Below, in pieces: positions 1 to 5,751 of a stretch of DNA of 9,312 bases; positions within the stretch are counted from its first letter, which is position 1; the number at the start of each line of letters is the position of its first letter. This stretch comes from CAZXYF01 sp964644705. GTDB lineage: Bacteria > Planctomycetota > Brocadiia > SM23-32. Under the pieces are notes generated by a model, which saw only the letters and a program-made list of their open reading frames with translations, was not told the origin of the DNA and did no database searches. The DNA is taken from the NCBI GenBank assembly GCA_964644705.1, contig CAZXYF010000123.1:1-9312 (forward strand), read 5' to 3'. The position numbers and the translations under genes were made by a program.

Positions 1-808
1 AAATACAGCTAATCAACACCAAACCGGGTTTGAAACCCGAAAGTTTTTAGTTCGGCCCGCTTACCCGGCAGGTCGCGCTCAGCGATCACGACCTACTTGC
101 GCGCGGCATCTTGCCTGTGCGAGGCGGTGATCACGGAACTATTTTCTCATGTCTAATCACGAGCTGCGGCAGCCGACAGTCCAGTGCAAGACGGCAAAAG
201 TGCGCATGGGGTGATCCTGGCTGTCGGGGAAGCGTTTGGGATTTTGACGGGGGAGAAGCCGGAAGATGGCGCCCGTCCGGAGAAAGGGAAAGCGGCGGCA
301 TGGCCGCGCGCACTCCAGAGAGGCTCCGCCTCAGGCGCCTTCGCCGCGGTTCCAGATCAGGTTACAGTGTGCAAGGGTTTGCGCTATCGCTTACGAATCA
401 AACGCCCCGAATAGACAGATTTCAACCCTGAATACGGCACCCATGGTCTTGTGTCATGGGGAAGAAGATTGGATGGGCTAAATTCAGCCGATTATCCCAG
501 TCGGAACCCAAGGGTTCATATTGTGGGTGAAGAAGATTACCGTAACTGCCGGCTGTTCTTGCAGCTGACGCACGGACGACTCGTGAAATGCCCGGGATGG
601 TTGACACTGGCGACTTGTATCTATCATGAAAGCGCGGATAGGTTTGAGCTGACCGACGATCCAGGAGAGGAGAGCTGGCGCGTCAGGGAAGCCTACCATC
701 TTCCAGCCCATTTTGAGGGGGGCATGCCTGCAACTTGCGAGCGGCCGCTTGAAGATTACACAGTAATTTTCAGTAAGGATATATGGTCGCTGACCTCTGA
801 CCGAGGAT
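1..808. other. Left-hand region with no recognisable gene
   Basis: About 800 bases lie beyond the 3' end of the metal-transporter operon. Several short ORFs occur on both strands, but none has a recognisable domain, a convincing ribosome site or strongly gene-like composition. I saw no tRNA-like cloverleaf, transposase remnant or CRISPR repeat. Visible structure is limited to a short hairpin near base 25, a GTGATCAC palindrome at 127-134 and a 5-bp GAGGC/GCCTC hairpin at 320-332. The best protein candidate is listed separately at 451-831. The region could be true intergenic DNA or a decayed gene. Confidence 0.5.
25..48 (+). terminator. Possible weak intrinsic terminator at the left edge
   Basis: CGGGTTT (25-31) and AAACCCG (33-39) are complementary arms around one base. 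In practice they would form a 6-bp stem with a 3-nt loop. A run of five T follows at 44-48 after a short gap. This resembles a rho-independent terminator for a plus-strand gene ending left of the window, but the stem is short and the T-run is not directly adjacent. Confidence 0.3.
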
Positions 809-831
809 TCAGCTGCGTTTGCAGAGGGTGA
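451..831 (+). CDS. Doubtful ORF, hypothetical protein
   Basis: This is an open frame of 126 codons from a GTG. A second GTG at 523 has an AAGG 9 bp upstream. An ATG at 724, preceded by a G-run, would give only 35 codons. Third-position GC from 523 onward is roughly 60% by hand count, slightly coding-like. The predicted product is Cys-, Asp- and Glu-containing with no motif, signal peptide or membrane segment that I recognise. Its stop lies inside the 3' end of the permease gene on the opposite strand, a tail-to-tail overlap of 23 bp. An opposite-strand frame (484-837) is equally open, which weakens the case. I list it as the best protein candidate in the left region and consider it more likely non-coding than real. 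Confidence 0.2.
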   Translation: MSWGRRLDGLNSADYPSRNPRVHIVGEEDYRNCRLFLQLTHGRLVKCPGWLTLATCIYHESADRFELTDDPGEESWRVREAYHLPAHFEGGMPATCERPLEDYTVIFSKDIWSLTSDRGFSCVCRG

Positions 832-1645
832 CCACAAAATACGTGGCCGCGGCGATGACGATGATGGTGGGGCCGCTGGGCAGTTCCCAGGAGTAACTGA
901 ACATCATGCCGGAGGTGGTGAACAGCATGCACGCCCCGACAGCGATGAGCATCATCTGCCAGAGCCGGCGACTGAAAAAACTCGCGACGGCGGCCGGGAG
1001 CGTCAGGAGGGCTATAACCATGACGATCCCCACCAGTTGCACCAGAAGGACGATTGTACACGCGGCAAGGCAGAGGAGTAGCAGATACCAGGCGCTGACG
1101 TTTATGCCTCTCAGGCGTGCAAATTCCTCATCGAAACAGACCGCCTGAAGACGGTTGTAAAAGATCATGGCCAGACTCACGACCACCACATCCAGACCAG
1201 CAATAATCCACAGTTCATGCCAGCTGATCATCAGGATGTCGCCGAACAGGTAACTCATGGGATCGACGTTTGCTCCCTCAATTTTGGCCAGGAATATGGC
1301 TCCGATCGCCATCCCCGTGGCCCAGATGGCGCCGATAACGGTGTCCTCCCGTTCATGGCCATATATGCTGACCAGCCCGATAATCACCGCGGCCAGCAGT
1401 GCACTCACCACGGCCCCGTGCAGCGGTTCCACCCATCCCATACGCAATTCATGCCGCGCGTACAGGGCCGCTCCAATACCGCCCAGAACGCAGTGTGCGA
1501 TTGCGCCCGCAATGTAGGTTATTCGGCGGGCGACGACGTACGTTCCGATTACTCCAAATGCGACGCTGGCGAGGATGCCCGCGAGAAAGGAATACAGGAG
1601 AAAAGGAATGTCGGGATCGGTGAGAGCGTGGAAAAAGTCAATCAT
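809..1645 (-). CDS. znuB: Metal ABC transporter permease, ZnuB/ABC-3 family
   Basis: This is the membrane subunit of the importer encoded with the next two genes; it forms the inner-membrane channel for a divalent metal, probably zinc. The 278-residue product is almost entirely hydrophobic helices, in line with the usual 260-290 residues of ABC-3 permeases. Family features are visible: the AHCVLGGIG segment (50-58) at the position of the family's SHAALPG motif that contacts the ATPase, YLFGDIL (132-138), and LPSGPTIIV (255-263) near the C-terminus. I chose the ATG at 1645 because MIDFFHAL opens a normal ABC-3 N-terminus and the codon overlaps the stop of the ATPase gene by 8 bp, implying translational coupling. 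A longer frame to 1726 would add a polar tail lying inside the ATPase gene. It is the last gene of the operon, and I see no clear terminator after it. Confidence 0.9.
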   Translation of the reverse strand: MIDFFHALTDPDIPFLLYSFLAGILASVAFGVIGTYVVARRITYIAGAIAHCVLGGIGAALYARHELRMGWVEPLHGAVVSALLAAVIIGLVSIYGHEREDTVIGAIWATGMAIGAIFLAKIEGANVDPMSYLFGDILMISWHELWIIAGLDVVVVSLAMIFYNRLQAVCFDEEFARLRGINVSAWYLLLLCLAACTIVLLVQLVGIVMVIALLTLPAAVASFFSRRLWQMMLIAVGACMLFTTSGMMFSYSWELPSGPTIIVIAAATYFVVTLCKRS

Positions 1646-2390
1646 CCGTTTCGTGTCCCCTTCCCACGTGTCGGTCATGGTGAACCATTCTTCGTGTTCC
1701 CTCGTAAAGCTCGGCCAGCGCTTCATTCGAAATTTCGCCGGTCGGGTGAATGTGTACCGTCCGGTTGACGCAGACCACTTTCTCGATCATGTCAGATACC
1801 AGATCATGGCTGACCATGATGATTGCCAGGCGTTCGCTCAGCTCGTGCAGTATATCAAACAGCTGGTTCTCGGCGACGACGTCCACGTTGCTCGTGGGTT
1901 CGTCCAATACCAGCAAATCAGGCGTGGTCGATAAGGCCCGGGCGATCAGGACCCGTTGTGTTTGACCGCCCGAGAGCTCCGAAAATGGCGCATCGGCGTA
2001 ATCGGCCATGTCCATCTCCTCCAGCGCCTGATGCGCGGCCTCCCGGTCCTCCCGGGAGTAGCTTCCAAACCAGTTGCGTTCCAGGCGTCCCATCAACACC
2101 ACCTCCATGACCGTGATGGGAAATTGCAGGTCGTGCCTGGTGTACTGGGGCAGATAACCGATGCGGTCACGTACCTGTTTGGGAGGTTGGCCGAAAACCC
2201 GGACGGTTCCGCTGTCGGGCTTGAGAAGGCCCATGATTATTCTTATCAGGGTGGTTTTGCCCCCGCCGTTGGGCCCTACGAAACAGGTTAACTCTCTATC
2301 GTCCAGTGTCAGGTCCACGTTCTCCAGAACAGTTGTGTCGTTGTAGGAGAAGCTTAGATCACGGATATTGATGATCGGGTTACCTGACAT
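1638..2390 (-). CDS. znuC: Metal ABC transporter ATP-binding protein, ZnuC type
   Basis: This is the cytoplasmic ATPase that drives the metal importer, 250 residues. All nucleotide-binding motifs are intact and in order: Walker A GPNGGGKTT (39-47), Q-loop Gln in LPQY (Q82), signature LSGGQ (139-143), Walker B LLVLDEP (159-165) and the switch His in VSHD (H195). The C-terminal tail after about residue 210 contains scattered histidines (VHIHP, MVHHDRHVGRGHE), a trait seen in zinc-type ATPases that may sense or buffer metal; that role is inferred. It lies 66 bp downstream of the binding-protein gene and overlaps the permease start by 8 bp. No good Shine-Dalgarno sequence precedes its ATG, so it may depend on upstream translation. 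Iron or manganese importers share this fold; zinc is favoured by the binding-protein ligands. Confidence 0.93.
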   Translation of the reverse strand: MSGNPIINIRDLSFSYNDTTVLENVDLTLDDRELTCFVGPNGGGKTTLIRIIMGLLKPDSGTVRVFGQPPKQVRDRIGYLPQYTRHDLQFPITVMEVVLMGRLERNWFGSYSREDREAAHQALEEMDMADYADAPFSELSGGQTQRVLIARALSTTPDLLVLDEPTSNVDVVAENQLFDILHELSERLAIIMVSHDLVSDMIEKVVCVNRTVHIHPTGEISNEALAELYEGTRRMVHHDRHVGRGHETDD

Positions 2391-2436
2391 GTTAGTTGTC
2401 TCGGTTGGAGTTAGGGGCAGCGCTGGACGGGAGACT

Positions 2437-2448
2437 TTTCCCGGGAAA
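2437..2448. repeat. 12-bp perfect palindrome between znuA and znuC
   Basis: TTTCCCGGGAAA is a perfect 12-bp palindrome inside the 66-bp spacer between the binding-protein and ATPase genes. As RNA it would form at best a very short hairpin. It could be a minor processing or binding site, or chance. Confidence 0.3.
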
Positions 2449-2456
2449 CGTCGTTA

Positions 2457-3374
2457 CTACCCTCCGAATGCTTTTTCAGCTGTTCGCGCGATTTTCTCGA
2501 GATTCTTCAACACGTTACGCTTCATCGGGTCAAGCGGCACCACGGCTCCGTCAATGGCACTGGCGATTGCCCGTGCGCTCTGGCTTTTGAACTGCGGCTG
2601 GACAAAAATGATGCGGACATTATCCTGTTTTGCCTGGTTGATCAGTTCGCGTAGCTCTTTCGCTGTGGGATCTTTTCCTTCCACCTGCACGGCCCGTTGA
2701 TGGAGCTGATAGGCGCGGGCAAAATAACCGAATGCGGGGTGGAATACAAAAAATGTGCGTCCGCGATACGGCTTCAGAATGCTTTCCAGGCGTTGATCCA
2801 ACTGCTGAATCTCGTTCAGGAGAGAGTTGAGATTCTGCTTATAATGCGATTTGTGTTTGGGATCGAGTTCTATGAGGGCAGATGCGATGTTGCGGGCCTG
2901 TTGCTTCAGAGCTCGGGGGGAAAGCCACACGTGTGGGTCCATACGCGCTTGCGACCCCGCGGTCTCGCCGTCCTTTTGCACCCCGGTGCCGGACTTCCCC
3001 CACCGGCGCAGTTTGATGCCACTGGTGAGGTTCCGAATAGTGAGTTTTGTCCCTTTGACCTTTGCGGCCAATTGCCGCTCAAAGGGCATCATGCCCCGGA
3101 AATAGATATCTGATCGACCGAGCGCCATTACCTGCCGTGGCGTGGCGCTGAAGGTGTGGGGGTTGTCTCCCGGCTGAATCAGAGTTTCTACGTTGACATG
3201 CTTCCCTCCCACTTTGTCCACGAGATAGGCCTGCGGGGGAATGTTCACGAACACCTGCAGTTTTCCCTTTTTCCCGGGCGACGACTGTTTGGCGCATCCC
3301 AGCAGGATCGCCACACCACAAAGAACCACCCAGAACAGCGGCAGCATGACCGAACGGACTCGATTGTCTCCCAT
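2457..3374 (-). CDS. znuA: Zinc-binding lipoprotein of ABC importer, ZnuA/TroA family
   Basis: This is the substrate-binding protein that captures metal outside the cytoplasmic membrane and hands it to the permease; 305 residues, normal for cluster A-I proteins. The N-terminus is a lipoprotein signal: charged start, hydrophobic stretch 10-25, lipobox LLGC with the lipidated Cys at 27. Candidate metal ligands are H73 (NPHTFS), H148 (DPHVWLSP), H212 (FHPAFGYFA) and D282 (PLDP). A histidine at the third position, rather than the Glu common in manganese members, points to zinc. GKDPTAKEL (233-241) is a family hallmark. The loop before H148 (about 121-146) is Gly/Lys-rich and lacks the His-rich stretch of E. 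coli ZnuA. The ATG at 3374 has a good GGAGGT 6 bp upstream. It is the first gene of the operon. Confidence 0.92.
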   Translation of the reverse strand: MGDNRVRSVMLPLFWVVLCGVAILLGCAKQSSPGKKGKLQVFVNIPPQAYLVDKVGGKHVNVETLIQPGDNPHTFSATPRQVMALGRSDIYFRGMMPFERQLAAKVKGTKLTIRNLTSGIKLRRWGKSGTGVQKDGETAGSQARMDPHVWLSPRALKQQARNIASALIELDPKHKSHYKQNLNSLLNEIQQLDQRLESILKPYRGRTFFVFHPAFGYFARAYQLHQRAVQVEGKDPTAKELRELINQAKQDNVRIIFVQPQFKSQSARAIASAIDGAVVPLDPMKRNVLKNLEKIARTAEKAFGG

Positions 3375-3380
3375 ACCTGC

Positions 3381-3386
3381 ACCTCC
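3381..3386 (-). promoter_or_regulatory. Ribosome binding site of znuA
   Basis: Reading on the minus strand, GGAGGT lies 6 bp before the ATG at 3374. It is the strongest Shine-Dalgarno sequence in the window and fixes the znuA start. Confidence 0.75.
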
Positions 3387-3401
3387 ATGAGCGTTGGCTG
3401 A

Positions 3402-3439
3402 ATGGAATACATTGTAACACGGTTCCTGCGACCTACAAA
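3402..3439 (-). promoter_or_regulatory. Putative promoter and operator of the zinc importer operon
   Basis: On the minus strand TACAAT (3416-3411) matches the sigma-70 -10 consensus at 5 of 6 bases. A poor -35, TTTGTA (3439-3434), lies 17 bp upstream. The -10 sits in an imperfect dyad, TGTTACA-A-TGTATTC, whose inner arms TACA/TGTA are exact. A Fur-family repressor such as Zur bound here would block the promoter, as is known for zinc uptake operons elsewhere; the assignment here is inferred from position. A start near 3404 would give a leader of about 30 nt. Confidence 0.35.
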
Positions 3440-3674
3440 TTCATCCGGGGACGAGCGCGCGGCGCGAGGCTTATTCTCCGGGATGGTGGGGTGTGTCCGT
3501 TGTGCTGGGGAAGTGTGGTCGTTCTCCTCGCGCGTTGCTTGCGCATCTTCGGGTAGTGCAGAAGTCCGCCTCAACGGGGACGAGCCCGGCAGTAGGCCCA
3601 TCTGGAATAATGTGGTTCACTGAATACTTACCTTTATACTGGCATGGTACAGGTTGATTTTTTTCCGATTCGTT
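3420..3674. other. Intergenic spacer between znuA and phosphoribosyltransferase gene
   Basis: This spacer holds the zinc-operon promoter at its left end and no convincing gene. Plus-strand ORF 3402-3623 and minus-strand frames here have low-complexity, basic, Arg/Ser-rich translations typical of chance ORFs. On the plus strand CCTTTATACTG occurs at 3631-3641, and the same 11 bases recur at 4575-4585 before nrnA. A run of seven T's follows at about 3657-3663 without a clear stem. I saw no terminator hairpin after the phosphoribosyltransferase stop. Confidence 0.5.
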
Positions 3675-4319
3675 CTATTCCCGTCCCTCATGCGCTTTGC
3701 GCAGCAATTCAATCACCCGGTCGTCGCTGGTCTGGCCGAATCGGCTGTACCACTGGCCAACCGCCATGAAAGCACTGGGCGTTTCCAGGCAGATCAGATC
3801 ATCCACCTCGTCCCGCAACTTATCCGCGCTGTCGGGTGGGGACACGGGCACGGCCAGGATGAGTTTTTCCGGGTTTTGCGCGCGTGTTGTTTGGACGGCG
3901 GCCATGGCAGTTCCCCCCGTGGCCATGCCGTCATCGACGATGATCACGGTGCGGCCCTCGATACCGGGGAGTTCGCGGTTGCCGCGATATTTTTCCAGCC
4001 GGCGATTCAGCTCTTTTCGTTCCTTTTCGGCTACCCTTTCGATCTCGTCCTCACTCAGCCCGAGTCGTTTGACCGTTTGTTCATTTATCACCCGTGTATC
4101 GCCCGCACCGATGGCGCCGAATCCGAACTCGGGATTCGAGGGCGCCCCGAGTTTACGCACCACGATTACGTCCAGTTCGGCGTCGAGTTCACGAGCAACC
4201 TCATACCCCGTTTCGATGCCCCCGCGAGGTAAGGCCAGTATAAGTGGATCATCTCCCTTATACTTTCCAAGACGTTCTGCCAGTTTCTTTCCTCCATCGC
4301 GCCTGTCTTTGAATGCCAT
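3675..4319 (-). CDS. Phosphoribosyltransferase-fold protein, COG1926 type
   Basis: This 214-residue type I phosphoribosyltransferase-fold protein carries the diagnostic PRPP-binding motif VIIVDDGMATGGTA (125-138) and a short LPRGG loop (30-34) at the expected pyrophosphate position. The whole protein looks like the predicted PRTases of COG1926, whose substrate is unknown; I do not assign a base or pathway. Between the core strands is a charged, probably helical segment (about 90-115). There is no signal peptide or membrane segment, so it is probably cytoplasmic. I chose the ATG at 4319, with AAGGGG about 9 bp upstream; an in-frame GTG at 4352 would add 11 residues that include this ribosome site. 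The gene stands alone, divergent from nrnA, with a promoter-like site at 4377-4405. Some relatives are fused to hydrolase domains; this one is not. Confidence 0.88.
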   Translation of the reverse strand: MAFKDRRDGGKKLAERLGKYKGDDPLILALPRGGIETGYEVARELDAELDVIVVRKLGAPSNPEFGFGAIGAGDTRVINEQTVKRLGLSEDEIERVAEKERKELNRRLEKYRGNRELPGIEGRTVIIVDDGMATGGTAMAAVQTTRAQNPEKLILAVPVSPPDSADKLRDEVDDLICLETPSAFMAVGQWYSRFGQTSDDRVIELLRKAHEGRE

Positions 4320-4376
4320 GACTGAAAACCCCTTTTGCGTTGAAGATGACACCTATATTGCGAACCACGTCATTTG

Positions 4377-4405
4377 AGTATAGCACGAGAACCGGCAGGG
4401 TTTAA
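4377..4405 (-). promoter_or_regulatory. Putative promoter of the phosphoribosyltransferase gene
   Basis: On the minus strand TATACT (4382-4377) matches the -10 consensus at 5 of 6 bases and TTAAAC (4405-4400) is a partial -35 at a 17-bp spacing. It lies about 58 bp before the chosen ATG. Confidence 0.4.
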
Positions 4406-4669
4406 TGGTAAAAATGCGTTTTTGGTCTTCCGGAAACGGGACAGGGCCCGCCCTCATAATGAACGGATAAAGGCGGAGGAGAAGTTCGCCGGGGATGACC
4501 GAAATGAATTAAGATGGCACTCAGGCGGACGGGGTGTATGGATAACGGCGTATCCGTGCATGACGCCGTTGTGTCCTTTATACTGTAAATTTCGTGTTGA
4601 CCGGGAGCCGTTTTTGATGAGCCTGGGATAGTCCGCGCAAGAGTACAGTGATACTGGGGTCGGAAAAAT
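4383..4669. other. Divergent intergenic region
   Basis: The gap between the divergently transcribed phosphoribosyltransferase and nrnA genes carries promoter-like elements for both directions and the inverted repeat described separately. No ORF here looks coding. The stretch 4590-4669 would be the nrnA leader; it contains TTGACC (4597-4602), a good -35 match, but with no -10 at the right spacing. Confidence 0.5.
4536..4584 (+). promoter_or_regulatory. Inverted repeat overlapping putative nrnA promoter
   Basis: AACGGCG (4544-4550) and CGCCGTT (4564-4570) form a perfect 7-bp inverted repeat around a 13-nt loop. Outer matches GGA/TCC and GTAT/ATAC extend it imperfectly to 4536-4583. The right outer arm merges with TATACT (4579-4584), a 5-of-6 match to a -10 element, about 86 bp before the nrnA ATG. 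No good -35 is present at 17 bp, which would fit a promoter needing an activator or an operator placed over the -35 region. The function is inferred from position only. Confidence 0.35.
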
Positions 4670-5704
4670 ATGAGCGAAGCCATGTTGGACGGAACAGAAT
4701 CGGGGACATCGCGCCGGACGGAGAATGCGCGCATCTGGGAGGTGCTCACGGATGGCAGACCGGTCGTTGTGACCAGTCACGTACGTCTGGATGGCGACGG
4801 GCTGGGTTCTTCGCTGGCTCTGTGGCATGCTTTGCGGACCGCCGGGATCCGGGCCGAAGTTACTTTTCCGCCTCCCATGCCGGAGGTGTTTGATTATCTG
4901 TCGGGGCTAGATGAACGGATAACGGATCTGGAAAAGGACTTGCCGGAGCGATTCCACCTGGTTGTCATTGATTGCGGTTCATTGGCGCGAGTTGGGGAAC
5001 TGGCCGATTACGCTGATCGCGCCGATAAAATCATCAACATCGATCATCACAGCACGCACGATCAGTTCGGTGATGTAAATCTTATCGAAGAAGATACGAG
5101 TTCGAGCGGCGAGTTGATCTTTGGAGTGCTGGAGCAGGCCGGCGTCGAGCTGACTCCTGATATCGCAGAATGCCTTTACACCGCGATACTAACCGATACC
5201 GGGCGTTTTTCCTACAGCAACACCACGCGTTCGGCCTTTGAGATATGTGGTCGGCTTGTGGAGGCCGGAGCGGATCCCTCCGAACTGTCGGAACGCATTT
5301 ACTATTCCCCGCCCGCGAGCGTTGTGCGGTTACGGGGGTGTGCGATTAATACCTTGCAGCTGGAAGAGGACGGACGCATTGCCACGTGCCATATTACCCG
5401 CGACACATTTGCTCAAACAGGCACTCAGCCCGTTGATACACAGGGGTTTGCGGATATTCCCATTGCCGTCAAAGGAGTGGAGGGCAGCGCGCTGCTGAAA
5501 GAGCTTTCCCCCAGCCATGATCCCGAATACGTCAAGGTGAGTCTCCGGAGTCGCGCCTCCACCGATACGGTGAACGTATGCGAGGTAGCGGAACATTTCG
5601 GCGGCGGGGGCCATCGGCATGCTGCCGGTTGCGAGCTGGAAGGCCCTCTCGAAGAAGCGCGGCAGCGTGTGGTGGATGTGATCCGGGAGCAACTGTATAG
5701 TTGA
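4670..5704 (+). CDS. nrnA: DHH/DHHA1 phosphoesterase, NrnA (oligoribonuclease/pAp phosphatase) type
   Basis: This family of manganese-dependent cytoplasmic phosphoesterases degrades very short RNAs (nanoRNA), dephosphorylates pAp, or in some members cleaves cyclic dinucleotides or their linear products. The 344 residues match NrnA size. The DHH domain shows SHVRLDGDGLGSS (36-48; H37, D41, D43), D101 in VVIDCGS, the DHH triad 125-127, and D176 in AILTDTGRFSYSN. The C-terminal DHHA1 domain has the substrate-binding GGGGHRHAAG (311-320). The usual motif HxRPDGDAxGS has Leu for Pro and Gly for Ala here, but all metal ligands are kept. There is no membrane, PAS or GGDEF region, so it is not a GdpP-type enzyme. 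The ATG at 4670 has only a weak GGA 5 bp upstream; M5 is an alternative start. dxs follows after 47 bp, probably co-transcribed. Confidence 0.9.
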   Translation: MSEAMLDGTESGTSRRTENARIWEVLTDGRPVVVTSHVRLDGDGLGSSLALWHALRTAGIRAEVTFPPPMPEVFDYLSGLDERITDLEKDLPERFHLVVIDCGSLARVGELADYADRADKIINIDHHSTHDQFGDVNLIEEDTSSSGELIFGVLEQAGVELTPDIAECLYTAILTDTGRFSYSNTTRSAFEICGRLVEAGADPSELSERIYYSPPASVVRLRGCAINTLQLEEDGRIATCHITRDTFAQTGTQPVDTQGFADIPIAVKGVEGSALLKELSPSHDPEYVKVSLRSRASTDTVNVCEVAEHFGGGGHRHAAGCELEGPLEEARQRVVDVIREQLYS

Positions 5705-5751
5705 CGATCCGATAACTGGCGATCTCACAAATTGCGAGAGTCAATATAACC

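Noticed and set aside
111..481. Short overlapping plus-strand ORFs in the left region
   Set aside because: Translations are Arg/Ser/Gly-rich, overlap one another in different frames and lack ribosome sites or motifs.
700..760. CCATTTTGA followed by a G-run and ATG at 724, resembling the sulfatase leader
   Set aside because: Only 9 bases match and the resulting 35-codon ORF runs into the permease gene; likely coincidence.
1646..1726. Longer N-terminus for the permease starting at 1726
   Set aside because: The added 27 residues are polar, lie inside the ATPase gene and are not part of the ABC-3 fold; the ATG at 1645 gives a normal start with a coupled overlap.
3402..3623. 73-codon plus-strand ORF between znuA and the phosphoribosyltransferase gene
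   Set aside because: It starts within the znuA promoter, has chance-like composition and no ribosome site.
4320..4352. GTG start for the phosphoribosyltransferase at 4352
   Set aside because: The ATG at 4319 has an AAGGGG site at suitable spacing and begins the conserved fold; the extra 11 residues include the ribosome site itself.
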